From: Channa striata
Taxonomy: Eukaryota; Chordata; Actinopteri; Anabantiformes; Channidae
Reading direction: 5' to 3'
Assembly (NCBI GenBank): GCA_033026295.1
Contig: CM065170.1
Location: forward strand, 21,338,040-21,402,039
Length of the DNA stretch: 64,000 bases
A model generated the notes under the pieces. That model searched no databases. It was not told the origin of the DNA and saw only the letters and a program-made list of their open reading frames with translations. The position numbers and the translations under genes are program-made. Shown here one piece after another: positions 53,693-64,000 of the stretch (the first letter of the stretch is position 1; every line of letters begins with the position of its first letter).

Positions 53693-53880
53693 CATAGTGT
53701 GCAATTTCTATGTTTATATGTTGTAACATTTCTACTGTTTTAATTTATGTGATAATTCATGTAAATAACTTTTGTTACTAGAGAGTGCCAATAGACAGAG
53801 ATAGACCAATTTCAATTCCTTGCTTTTCTTGTACCAACTTGGCGAATAAGGTTTATTCTGATTGTGATTCTGAGAACCAC

Positions 53881-55779
53881 CAACATCATATATAAAATGT
53901 CAAGATTTGTTAACTAAATAAACTGAAAATATATTACTTCTCTACCACACATCACAGGAGGTCAGAAAAATGAAAAGGATTGGATTCAATATAGATTCAC
54001 TGTAAGTCATAGTGGGAGGGTCCAGTCTCTGCCCTGTCCTCTGTGACAGGGGCTTTTTTGTCCTTTACCCTGTGTGAATAACTTTAGTACAAAAAATATA
54101 ACTCATTGAATATAATAGATAAAAGAAAGCTAATGCTAGATGTAGGTGCTAGCCCACTCACATAGAACATAGTGTTTTAATTTCAGTAAAACCTAAAGTT
54201 TAATTTAGTTAAGATAGTACATTTTAACCCTAAATTTAACCCTAACCCTTTTTTTCAGTTCTCCACCATACAGTATAAAATCAACCAAAAAAAACAAGTT
54301 ATTTATTTAGTCTGCCTAGAATTTAGTATCCAGAAACCTTCCTTAAGCCCTGTAGAAACTGTATGTAATGTTGTAATGTAATTTTATAACAACACATGAT
54401 ATAACTAAAAAATCTATAATGTTGCAACCTACATGTTAAAACCACTTCATTTGCATAATGTAATAAGTTTTTACAATTTTCTTAAGTTCATTATGAGTTT
54501 TTTATGTTTTGTTAAAAATACAATACCACAACACCACAACACATATTGTAATAAGGTGTGAAAGACAAATTTTGTTTAATGTAGTGTACAGGGAGTATTT
54601 CATAAATGACGTTTTTTCCATCAGAGCCACCATGACCGACATAACATGACATCATAATGGCAGAACTAATAAATTGTGGTGAGTTTCCTCAAAGGTTAGG
54701 GTTTGGTTCACAGATGTCAAAAGCCTTCATGCACCAATTACAAAAACGCAAATACTTCTTTTTTAAAATTTGACAAGCAATGTCATCACGCAGCTGGTAC
54801 AACACTCTGTGTCTTCATTCGCAGATCTCAGGCTCTATTATAGGGTAAAATGATGTGGAAGGACTGAGCTATTACTGATTATGAAAACCAGGGGCGCCGC
54901 TAGCAATTTTGGGCCCTATCAAAAAAACTGAAGTTGGGTCCTTTTCCTCACCTATTCTGCACCAAACATTCAAACCAAGCAAGATATCCAAAATCTTTGT
55001 CTGCAGTTTAGCCAAAGTACTGACAGCCAAAGTCCACTGTGTTCCTCTTTCCCTTAAACTGTGAGCTCCTCTCTTCTTCCTCTTCCTCATCTGTGCTGCT
55101 GTTTCTACTGATTCTCTCTTAAGCCTCATCTTCTGTTTTAAAAGCTCTTTCTACATCCTCCCTGACAGGCTGGCTTGATGAGGATCCTGGCTCTGGCATA
55201 TCTAAAAAATACATAATTCATTCAGAACGTGTCTAGATCTTCTGTACTACAGTATTCTGTTAATATGGAAATAAAATTGACATGTTTATTTATCATTACT
55301 CATTTTATTATGAGTTAAGTAAGACTATGACAGAAATTTAAATCATACGATAGTGAAATTAATTCTTACAATCAGAATGTGACACACACACGATTCTTAA
55401 AGGCAGGATTTCAGTGACATACTGATGACCTGCCACCTGCATCTGTATATGAGGTGCACATATAGAGACCTGATTATAAGTGAACTAACTATCATAAATT
55501 TGTTACTAAATTACATTATTTTCATTTTCAGTGGCGAAAAACATAAGATAGAGATTTATAGAGTGTCGGCTGTGGAAGTAGCGGTAACATTACACTGCAA
55601 AGGAAGCTCCGTCCTCCTTGAATACTCCCTAACTACCCCCAACCCCACCCCACCCCACCCCACCCCCAACGGCGCCAATGTTGGAAACACACACGTCAGT
55701 GTGTAAGCACTGTTTCAAATCAAATAGCCTGCGGATGAGTAATGCACTAATGTGGCCTCTTTGTCTGTGCCCACCTCTT
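53881..55779. other. Intergenic DNA; possible hAT-type MITE end near 54888
   Basis: No gene is seen. At 54888 CAGGGGCGCCGCTAGCAATT resembles a terminal sequence of non-autonomous fish DNA transposons, but a matching right end was not found. A C-rich run (CCCCAC)n lies near 55636-55668. Confidence 0.4.
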
Positions 55780-56012
55780 TCCCTGTGTCCAATAAGGAAA
55801 GTCAACTTTTGGAGCAGCTAGGAAAGACAATGCACAATGCCTGGGTGAAACTGCCCAGTGACTCCGTGATCTTTCTCCCATTAACCCGCGCTGCTCCACT
55901 CTACCACATTTGTTTTTCACCTATTTGTTCGCAGAAAGCTGAGGAGGTCTGACGCTGCAGCGTCACCTGAATCTAACCGACTTTTTTTGCAAGCACCTTC
56001 TCCAGTCTCACG
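55780..56012 (+). other. adarb1: Possible 5' untranslated first exon of adarb1
   Basis: A locally GC-richer stretch ending in CTCACG|GTAAGTAT, a near-ideal splice donor at 56013, some 7 kb before the coding exon and on the same strand. No coding frame fits. The start boundary is unknown. Inference only. Confidence 0.3.
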
Positions 56013-57274
56013 GTAAGTATCAGGGAGTAGTTTACAATGTTTGTTTTACTTAATTTCATACATTAGTAGTAACTATTATCCTCAGCTCCTAACTGAGATT
56101 AATAGTTCAATTATCAATTCTAAAGTATCAATTCCGTTTTTTCTCGCTTAAAGATGTAGGCAGACGACACCTTGAATTGTATCACACGGCACTGCAGTAT
56201 AACGCAACTCATATTTACACTACTCAAAATCTTTCGCAAAATTTTGCGAAACACTGGGTTTAAAGGGGTGAGGTAGTTTATAACTGAGCCAAAATATGTC
56301 AAATTCAAAGATCAGATGAGAACAGATGTCGAGTTTTTTTCTTTCAATGACAATTAGTTTCGTACAACTTTTAAGACGTAACAAGAATTATGTGAGATTA
56401 TGAGTTAAGGACAACTAGACCAACTCTATACAATAACATTTTGTCTCAAAACCATGCGATAAACACTTTAAAAAACGGAATATTTTATCTTGATTTTTGT
56501 ATCATCCAACACAGCAAAAACATGTTTCATGAAACTAAAAATATGTTTTATATTTCCAACACGCAGTAAATAAAAGGTCAACAATCCCCACTTCCTGCAA
56601 AGCTTTTGATTGTTACTCTGACTTGCACTAATCTATGGTGCATTATACTGTTGTCAGGATTACGGGTATTGGTGATATTACAAATAAAACTACTTCTTCA
56701 AATTCTTCATGGTAAATAATATGTAGCCTGCACATGGAAAACGGTATTTTTAACCGTTTTTAAACTTTACTATTGAATTTTACTACTTTAATTTAAGCAG
56801 TTAACTTTATCAAAAGCATTTTTTTTTTGTATCTCGTATAGTGTTAATTTGGTTAAAGAAACATACGTGAATGCTAAAAATATTGGTAGATGAACAGTGT
56901 TTCCTAACAAAGACTAACAGCAGTTTATCCACTGAAAACAAATACTTTAAAGCCATTATCTTGTGTTTGAGGTGAAGTCAGAGTTGTAGGCACACCACCT
57001 AAATATTTTCTCTACATTATTATTGCCAAAATTTGAAAGGTAGGTTAAATGTATTCAGTGTCTGTTTTGTCTATAATAATAGTCCTCAAACTAATATCTG
57101 CAATGATAGCCTGTATCAGGGGTCCTTTCCCCCCGTCTGTAGTGTGGACAGAGACAACCTAATAGCTAAGCTGCCTAGAAGTAATTTACTTTTAATTTAC
57201 TTTTTTTAACCTTTGCATTAAGGTTTTATTTAGTTATGCCTATTAGAAGGGTTTGAAAAAGATATGTGGCAAAA

Positions 57275-57510
57275 CAGCTGCGACTGTGCGGTAGCGCGGT
57301 TGTCCACCAAGTTGTTGGTTCAATCCCCGGCTCCTCTGGTCACACGTGGAAATGTCCTTGAGGAAGACACTGAACCCCGCTTAGTTGCTCCTGGTGAGTG
57401 TCAGAAATGAATGTTTGCGTGAGTGTGAAGGGGTAGATAAGAAGTAGTGTAAAGTGCTTTGAGTACCAACAGGTAGAAAAGCGCTATATAAGTGCAGACC
57501 ATTTAAAATG
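57275..57510 (+). mobile_element. Full-length tRNA-derived SINE-like repeat
   Basis: The best of three copies: GTGCGGTAGCGCGGTTGTCC at the head, GGTTCAATCCCCGGCTC (box B), TTGAGGAAGACACTGAACC and the tail AGAAAAGCGCTATATAAGTG. Compare 23930 and 45690. Confidence 0.65.
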
Positions 57511-58867
57511 TTAATAGTAACAGAATCTATAAGATTCCCTAAAATATTAGATATAACTGTACAATATAGAAACACATTATTAAAGTCTTCTATACCCATA
57601 GATTGTATCTAAGTTTTAACTGTTCAGGAGGTTCATAGTTAAAATTTAATAGCTTGGTTTTTGAATATTAGGCTTATACCCAGACTAAAAGCTGTACTTC
57701 TAGGAAGCAGGACTTTCATACTCCAAATTGTCCATAGGTAATCATGATTAATCACAATTTAAAAGCATATGCTCTATCCAATCACAGATTGCTGTAAGGA
57801 GACATTTTTCAAGTTTTAATATTCCACTTGGGGTGGAGAAACAGTATGGATGTTAACAACTAGATAAATCTAATGAAAATTAAGTAAAAAATGTAAACCT
57901 TTTAAACCCTAGGGTGCTGGGAGGGATGCGAAACAGCAGTACATTAAATGTACTGCTAAACAAACAAAGACTGGACAAAATACATTTAGATTGAGTCTTG
58001 ATAATATTAAGGCCTAGTTCTTAAGCAATATTAGAAAAAAGTAATGGCCAGCCTTTTTATGACATTTTCAGAGCTATTTATAGTATTTGCACTGTTGCTG
58101 GCAGGCGATTAGGGCTTAAAGGATTTTAATTAGGTCCTCATAGTAATCTTAACTTTGATTTTTTTAGTTAACCTTACTCAGCTTTGAAAAATGCACATCT
58201 TACTAGTTTTTAACAAGTTAGAGGTAATTGCGGGGTAAAAAAAAATTCTTTACTCATTGTTTAAGTGACACTAACTTAAAAGAATCAAGTGCAGTTGCAA
58301 CAAATGAGGCAGTGACAATACATAAGCAGTGGGAGGCACTTATTCACAAAAAGGTGCTTAATCTGAAAACTTTTACTTAAACTGAAAACTAGATAATTAC
58401 TGCTTATTTACAAAAGAAGTGCTCTCAGATGTAAGGGCTTGGAGAGTGGGGGTCTATCTACCCTAGTAGTAAATATAATACCATAATATTGTGGTATAAT
58501 GTAGTATGCTTAAAATATGAATGCATGTTCATTAATTTTAGGGGGAAGGGCGAGGTTAACAAACCATGACTGAAGACGATGTATAACAGAAGTTTGGAAT
58601 ACTAAAGTTACACAAGTAACCAATACTTGATTTTTTTTAAGGCAATGCGTTTGCATGGTTAAAGCAAGTAAGTTAAAGTGACTGCAACTCCAATTATGAA
58701 AGTTGAAGGCAATGTCATGTTAGTTGGTCCAACTTATATAAGAGTGTGATTTGAAAGACAGCCCACAGTACTCTTAACTTCATATGTCTGTGTTTGAAAT
58801 AATACTTCTGAGTACTCCATGCTAAGTTATGAGTACACCATAAATACATATTTAAGTACTGTACACA

Positions 58868-58934
58868 GTTGCTGTAGTTGTGTTAACTAAATTGTGTAGT
58901 ACACTTAAAATTTAGTTTACACAACTACAGCAAC
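58868..58934. repeat. Near-perfect 26-bp inverted repeat (hairpin)
   Basis: Left arm 58868-58893 and right arm 58909-58934 pair at 25 of 26 positions around a 15-nt loop. Related direct repeats containing TTTGCATG and CAAGTAAG lie at about 58650-58690 and 58985-59010, so it is probably part of a small MITE. Confidence 0.7.
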
Positions 58935-60022
58935 TACAAATACAATTCCTATTTCAGTTTACTTGTTTTTTGAAGCCAATCCATTTGCATGCTTTTTTCA
59001 AGTAAGCTCAACTAATCAGTGAGTGCAGTGTAGTGATTTTGCCCCCAGCCTGTTTTTTAATAAAATTATAAAAAACACAAACAAAACATTGTTGTATGTA
59101 CATAGAGCTACAGTAACATTCAGTGCTTATTTAAGTACTTAAATTTCAGTTTGTGTCTATTTATCCAATATGTTTAACCACATATTCCGGTGAAAGTCAA
59201 AGTGTCTGGAACCAACCCCAGCTGTGATTGGGAGAGAAAAAGTGCCTGAGATGTTTGTTGTAAATTGACGCTATGAACATCTGGCTAGATACTATCAAGA
59301 TATCATGCTTCAAAATGAATGTTTGACTGACCCACAAAGCCTGAAAGAAATTTGTACTGTTTGTTTAAATATATTATGTATTTCCAGAATTTCATTTTTA
59401 TCTTCGGTCTACCAAGTACGCAAATGATACTGGGAGAGATATACAGTTAATGCAGAACTGTATGTTTGTCTGTCTGTGCTCTGTGTTTGTTGTTGGTACG
59501 GGGGGGCTGTTTGCCTGTGGGCAAGCAATTTATATGTCAAGCCTCTTAGCTCAAGCCTCTAAGTGTCCCTTCAGCCTGACTGGTTCCATCTAACACAGTA
59601 AAAGAAAGCCAAATGAATGATATCTGTGCCATTGTAATTCAACAACACACTAGGGACTCATTCGGCAGACCTGCTGCACAGATAAAAGCTCCCAACATGA
59701 AAAGAAGGAAAACACAGAGGATACAACCCAAGGTACAGTAGCCTAATTTGTAGGGATACTCGTTACCTGTAGTGCTTCTGATGAGCCTCTGATGATTTTT
59801 CCTAATAAATTTCTTGGGTTTCAATAAGATGGAGATTCTACTACATTTAATTTTACTACAGCTACTGGCTACAGTTAATCCAAGCCCAACCTAGCTTCTT
59901 TTATCAAATTAATGTTTTTACTTCAATTCAAATAAAACAATTGCTCCTAAATGACTTTTAAAGATTTAACTAAAATGTGACATAAGCTTGTGCTTCCTGG
60001 TAGAGCTGAGCAATATAGACCA

Positions 60023-60051
60023 AATAATAATAATAATAATAATAATAATAT
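60023..60051 (+). repeat. (AAT)n microsatellite
   Basis: About nine to ten AAT units. ORFs across it encode poly-Asn or poly-Ile and are not genes. Confidence 0.9.
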
Positions 60052-61634
60052 TAAAAAGACTAATTGTTCTGTTTTTGTGGATGATGAAATGAAAGGAGGG
60101 ACCATAAAAACAAAACACACACGATGCCTTGTAAAAATCTTGACAAATTGCTTGAACAACCATAGACAACCACATTCACATTCACATGTGCAGGCTATTT
60201 GGAGTAACCTGTTAATCTAACATACTGTACATTTCTTTGAACTGTTCCAGAAACCACAGTACTTGGTGGGGACCTGAGCAAGCACAGGAAGAAACAAATT
60301 GCCACACAGCAGCTGACGACTAATTTTCGCTTAACAATTTAAATACCTTATTGGATGCTGTTCAAATGCTATTTTTACAATAAGGTACATCAGTCACCAA
60401 GTAGATGCACAGCAGTTCTTGAAATTATGCATTTCACATCTTGCAATATGAACGTGTTTATTATTATTATAATTTATTTGTTTAAACATTATCCTTATAT
60501 GGTAAATTTGTTGAAATTACTCTACTTCAAAGCAAAAAAAGTCATTTTTATGAATTTATGTTAAGAATGAAATGTTGAAATCTCTACCTAACAGTGTTTG
60601 ATGCCAGATCACAGAATATACATAGACTGTGATGCTGTTCAACAAACAAGTTACTTCAGCCTTTATTGATATTAAGTAGGAATCTTCTTATTTAGAAAGG
60701 TAGAAAATGCCCATTTACAATACTTTAATCTGTCTTCCCACTGTGGACATGTTAAGTACAGCTGCTCCATCTACAGACCACTAACTGGAATGTCACTTTT
60801 ACTGACCTTTATTCTAAATGATTTTAGAGACTTTCTTATCTTTTTATTATTATCATAAAATCTATAATGATAAATGTGTAGCATTTCATTCGATTTAAAA
60901 CAATAAGTGAATTATCTTAGGCAAAAACGTCTCTTTCCCTGCCCCACAAATAAAGGCACCATGTGTACAGAAATGTCCTATTTGGTGGGACAGGTGCATG
61001 CAGCCTGATAACCCAAAGGCCCCAGGTTGGCAGCCCAGGGAGCATGGAAGGGTGGGAAAGAATGGTCCCCAGTGAATTAATAGAGGGGTGGCTGCTCATA
61101 GCACTGTAAAAAATGTGAATAATGAAAAGACTTTTTCTCATCAGTCTACACATTATATCTAGTAATGACAAAGTAAAAAAAAAAAAACACATTAAAGAGA
61201 ATAAAATATAATATAATAATAATAACAATATGCACATTTTCTGTTGTAATTTTTGATGTAATCTAATGCAATCTAATCTAATCTAATCTAATCTAATCAC
61301 GTTAAATCTAATCCACAATATCAAAAAAAAAAATCTGATTCTAGTTATTTATTATAAAACTAGATGAGACGAGTAACCAGGACAGTTTAAGTAGAAATAT
61401 TGGGTGACAAAGTCAGTTGTAGAACATTTCATAGCAACTAATTAAGTATTTTCTGAGATTTGGACACATTTGCTGTAACACATCAAGACACCAAAAATAC
61501 AAAAAGCATATACTGTACATAAAATTACTCTTAAATAATAAAATGAAAATGAAATGTATAACAAAAAATTATGTTAACCTCAATATTTGGCAACAATATT
61601 TTTGAGTGAATAATAACTTGTGGGTTTGTTTTAG

Positions 61635-61691
61635 GTCCAGTTGGAGTCATCCACCATGCAACAGAGGCTGCTCAGAGTCTGACAAAAAAAA
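61635..61691 (+). other. adarb1: Possible small 5' exon of adarb1
   Basis: TTTGTTTTAG precedes it and A|GTGAGT follows an A run near 61691, giving plausible splice borders. It contains CCACCATGC followed eight codons later by TGA, which would be a short upstream ORF. Not supported by any coding conservation I can see. Confidence 0.25.
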
Positions 61692-63058
61692 ATGAGTGAG
61701 TTATTTTTTTATTTCTATATTTGTTTATTTTTATTTAAAGTATCAGGTATTTGTTTTGCTCAGATTTAGTTATCTATTTATCTATCCATCTATCAACACG
61801 CATACAGATCAGACTCCTGCCTAATTTATTTTCAACAAAATAGTCTATTTCAAGGATTCAAGCACTTTTTTATTGTCATTCACAGATGTAAACATGAGAG
61901 AATAAAATACAGTAAAAATAGATAAAAAATTATGGATAAAAATTATTAATAAATGTCATATATATATACACACACACACACACATATATACATACATATA
62001 TATATATGTGCGTGTGTATAATTATAAATAAACAATAATTATAAAGGCAAGAACACACAGTTTTTCTCTATTGCCAAGATAAGTTTCTTGAATTATGCTT
62101 CTTTGCCCCAAACTGTAAGCATGAATGCTTACCACTATCTCAAAAATGTGTATAAAGTCACTAATAAAAATAACTTCCTTTTGTTTGCATGGAAAATGTA
62201 TAATTGACAAATTTGAATCTAAAAGTACAGGATCTGATAGATAGGATTCAAACCAACTTAATGTAGTTGTTTATTTCCAAAGACATGATACCTTCTTTGT
62301 GATAGCACTGAGTTTTAACAGGACAACTATAAAGACAAATCCATTGTCTGGGGCTAAGAGAAGGTCACTGATGATTTCACCACTGGTTCCTGACTGTAAA
62401 ACTTCAAACAAGTTACTCCTGTGTAGGCTGTCACATATTTTAAATTATTCAATACTGTAGTAACTTTTAATAAAATTAAAGTTACTTGATAATAATATTT
62501 TTCCATCTAATACAGTATGTAACCCAATGAAGAAAAGAACATATAGAAGAAAATCTAATTTGTTTTACTCTGCCTCAACCCTGTGTCTGGTCTGGTTAAG
62601 CCAGACATTTTCATCTTTCACTTCCTCTGTATTATTATATTCTAAACAGTTTTGAATACAATGCTTGAGGTTTGCTGTTGTTGGTTTTGTGTTTTGAGTT
62701 TAAAAATGTAAAAAACAATTAAGGAAAATGTGTTTAAGTATAACTTATAGTAAACATTGTTTTGATCTCATTTTCAGTGTCCTCCATACTCAGGACATTT
62801 AGAAAGTTACACCTGAATCTACAATACAGTAGAGTAAAAATATATATGTCAAGTGCTGTAAAAGGATTTTTATTTGTAAAACTGATAGTCGCCATATAAT
62901 GTCCTGTGGCCTATCAAATAAACAGGAATATAATACTAAAAGAAATTTAATTAAGGAACACAGCACTTGTTCGCTTAAACAAAGGGATAAAGAAATCGTT
63001 AGGCTTAAATGTTCAAGATGCTGCAACAAAGACATTAAAAGTTGCTCTTCATGGGCAG
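61692..63058. other. Intron before the adarb1 coding exon; TA/CA microsatellite
   Basis: AT-rich and without genes. A (TA)n(CA)n(TA)n microsatellite lies at about 61959-62010. Confidence 0.5.
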
Positions 63059-63993
63059 GTTCATGCAGCACTGATGCTAAGGAAAATCGAAACTTGGAAA
63101 ACCTCTTCTTCAAAGTGGGTTTTGCAGGTAATGCTGCTCAGCTACCCAACAGGAGTGCTGGGGATCGGAGGAAACGTCTCTTAGAAGAAGGAAATAATAA
63201 GCATACACATTCCACGTACAGGCCTAAGAAGCGTAAGAAAGTCCCTTTGCCCATCCTGCAAAAGAATGCTGTCATGCAGTTGAATGAGATTAAGCCAGGG
63301 CTGCAGTACAAGCTGCTTTCTCAGACAGGGCCAATCCATGCCCCTGTCTTTGTGATGAGTGTGGAGGTTAATCGACAGCTCTTTGTGGGTTCAGGTCCTA
63401 CCAAAAAAAAAGCTAAGCTGATAGCAGCAGAGAAAGCCTTGCACTCCTTTGTTCAGTTCCCTAATGCATCTGAAGTTCACATGGCCAATGGCCGAAGTCT
63501 GTCTGTTCACACAGACTTCACGTCGGACCAGGCGGACTTTACAAATATACTGTTTAATTCCTTTGAGAAAATTACCCCTGTGGATGACTCCTTTTACCTT
63601 GCTTCTAAAAGTAATGGATCTTACAGCTCACTTGGAATAGAAAACCCATTACTGCTCTCCCTTGTCAGAAACCTGGCTCAGGATCCATTTCCTCCTCCCC
63701 CCTCAATATTTATTTCCCCAACCTGTGGCAAGAGCTCTGTAATGATCCTGAACAATTTGCGGCCAGGTCTAAAATATGACTTTGTGTCAGAGAGTGGGGA
63801 CAGCCATGCCAAGAACTTTGTGATGTCCATTATAGTAGATGCTCAGAAGTTCCAGGGTTCTGGACGGAGCAAAAAGGTGGCTAAAACCCGGGCTGCCCAG
63901 GCTGCTTTGTCTGCTCTGTTTAACATAAAGCTGGATCAAGCTCCATCACAGCTATCTATACCAAATGAGGGACTGCAGCTTCACGTGCCACAG
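63059..63993 (+). CDS. adarb1: ADAR2 (adarb1) large exon encoding both dsRNA-binding domains
   Basis: An open frame of about 310 codons ending at a consensus donor (CAG|GTAAGCA at 63994), partial at the right window edge. It begins with CSTDAKENRNLEN, matching the start of the large coding exon of vertebrate ADAR2; the exact acceptor near 63059-63069 is uncertain. A basic RPKKRKKVP nuclear signal lies at about 63220-63245. dsRBD1 spans about 63255-63460 (NAVMQLNEIKPGLQY, then GPTKKKAKLIAAEKAL) and dsRBD2 about 63732-63930 (SVMILNNLRPGLKYDF, then GRSKKVAKTRAAQAAL). The KKxAK motifs that contact RNA are present in both. The deaminase domain lies beyond the window. ADAR2 edits adenosine to inosine in nuclear dsRNA. 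Teleosts have duplicate adarb1 genes; I cannot say which this is. The linker rules against adarb2 as first choice. Confidence 0.92.
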
Positions 63994-64000
63994 GTAAGCA

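Larger units (their letters stand above)
50505..53880 (+). mobile_element. LINE (Rex-like) interrupted by two younger elements
   Basis: RT sequence YAYDTTVIGLIQDVDES (the YADD box changed to YAYD) and WCNQNHLKLN lies at 50520-50640, continuing after the hAT insertion as DSFRFLGSTVSQDLKW (52640-52680) and LYLSRIRKWAASIA (52920-52960). After a second insertion the 3' UTR resumes at 53693 and ends near 53880 with AAGGTTTATTCTGATTGTGATTCTGA, a usual tail of such LINEs. Stops are present; the element is dead. Confidence 0.7.
56013..61630. other. Probable adarb1 5' intron, no gene seen
   Basis: AT-rich. It holds a SINE (57275-57510), a long hairpin (58868-58934) and an AAT microsatellite, listed separately, and a short AATCT run (61271-61298). 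Confidence 0.4.

Noticed and set aside
48125..54250. CTAACCCTAACCC-like patches near 48130 and 54230 as telomeric DNA
   Set aside because: Fewer than three units each and imperfect; not evidence of a telomere or fusion point.

Overview
The window is teleost fish chromosomal DNA. Two host genes identify it: a complete six-exon slx9 (fam207a) gene on the + strand (coding 37475-47383) and, running off the right end, the large exon of adarb1 (ADAR2) carrying both dsRNA-binding domains (about 63059-63993). Human FAM207A and ADARB1 are also neighbours on 21q22.3, so this is conserved synteny. The rest is AT-rich non-coding DNA full of fish-type transposable elements.

The unusual part is the left quarter. 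From about 1385 to 15428 lies a sharply bounded, GC- and CpG-rich island with densely packed, intronless, herpesvirus-style genes. It reads as part of an endogenised alloherpesvirus (fish herpesvirus), of the general kind known from the medaka Teratorn element. It holds: a broken minus-strand gene with a P-loop NTPase domain (1409-5375); a 20-bp GC-rich minisatellite in the divergent intergenic region (5480-5925); a broken family-B DNA polymerase (6110-10697) with exonuclease motifs and motif A visible, but with no motif B or motif C found; an intact 390-aa ORF (10881-12053); an intact 638-aa OTU-type cysteine protease (12473-14389, minus); and a truncated OTU paralog (14808-15427, minus). Both replication genes carry several frame breaks, while the 390-aa and OTU genes are open.

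At about 15428 the viral DNA is cut off inside the second OTU gene by a satellite array of about 41 copies of a roughly 196-bp unit. The array runs to a 100-N gap (23397-23496). No piggyBac gene or viral genome end is seen, so this is a fragment.

From 23497 to about 36000 is a nest of retroelements: an internally deleted L2-type LINE, a copia integrase fragment, and a Ty3/Gypsy element next to, or inside, an RTE-type LINE. The slx9 introns contain a decayed Tc1-like transposon, tRNA-derived SINEs and a common teleost repeat. At 50505-53880 an ordered nest can be read directly: a LINE was hit by a hAT element with an 8-bp target-site duplication (50708-50715 and 52608-52615) and by a 5'-truncated RTE LINE with a 16-bp duplication (53100-53115 and 53677-53692). 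From 55.7 kb onward the DNA is probably the adarb1 5' region, with two possible untranslated exons and a near-perfect 26-bp hairpin.

Family assignments come from reading motifs by eye. No database search was possible.
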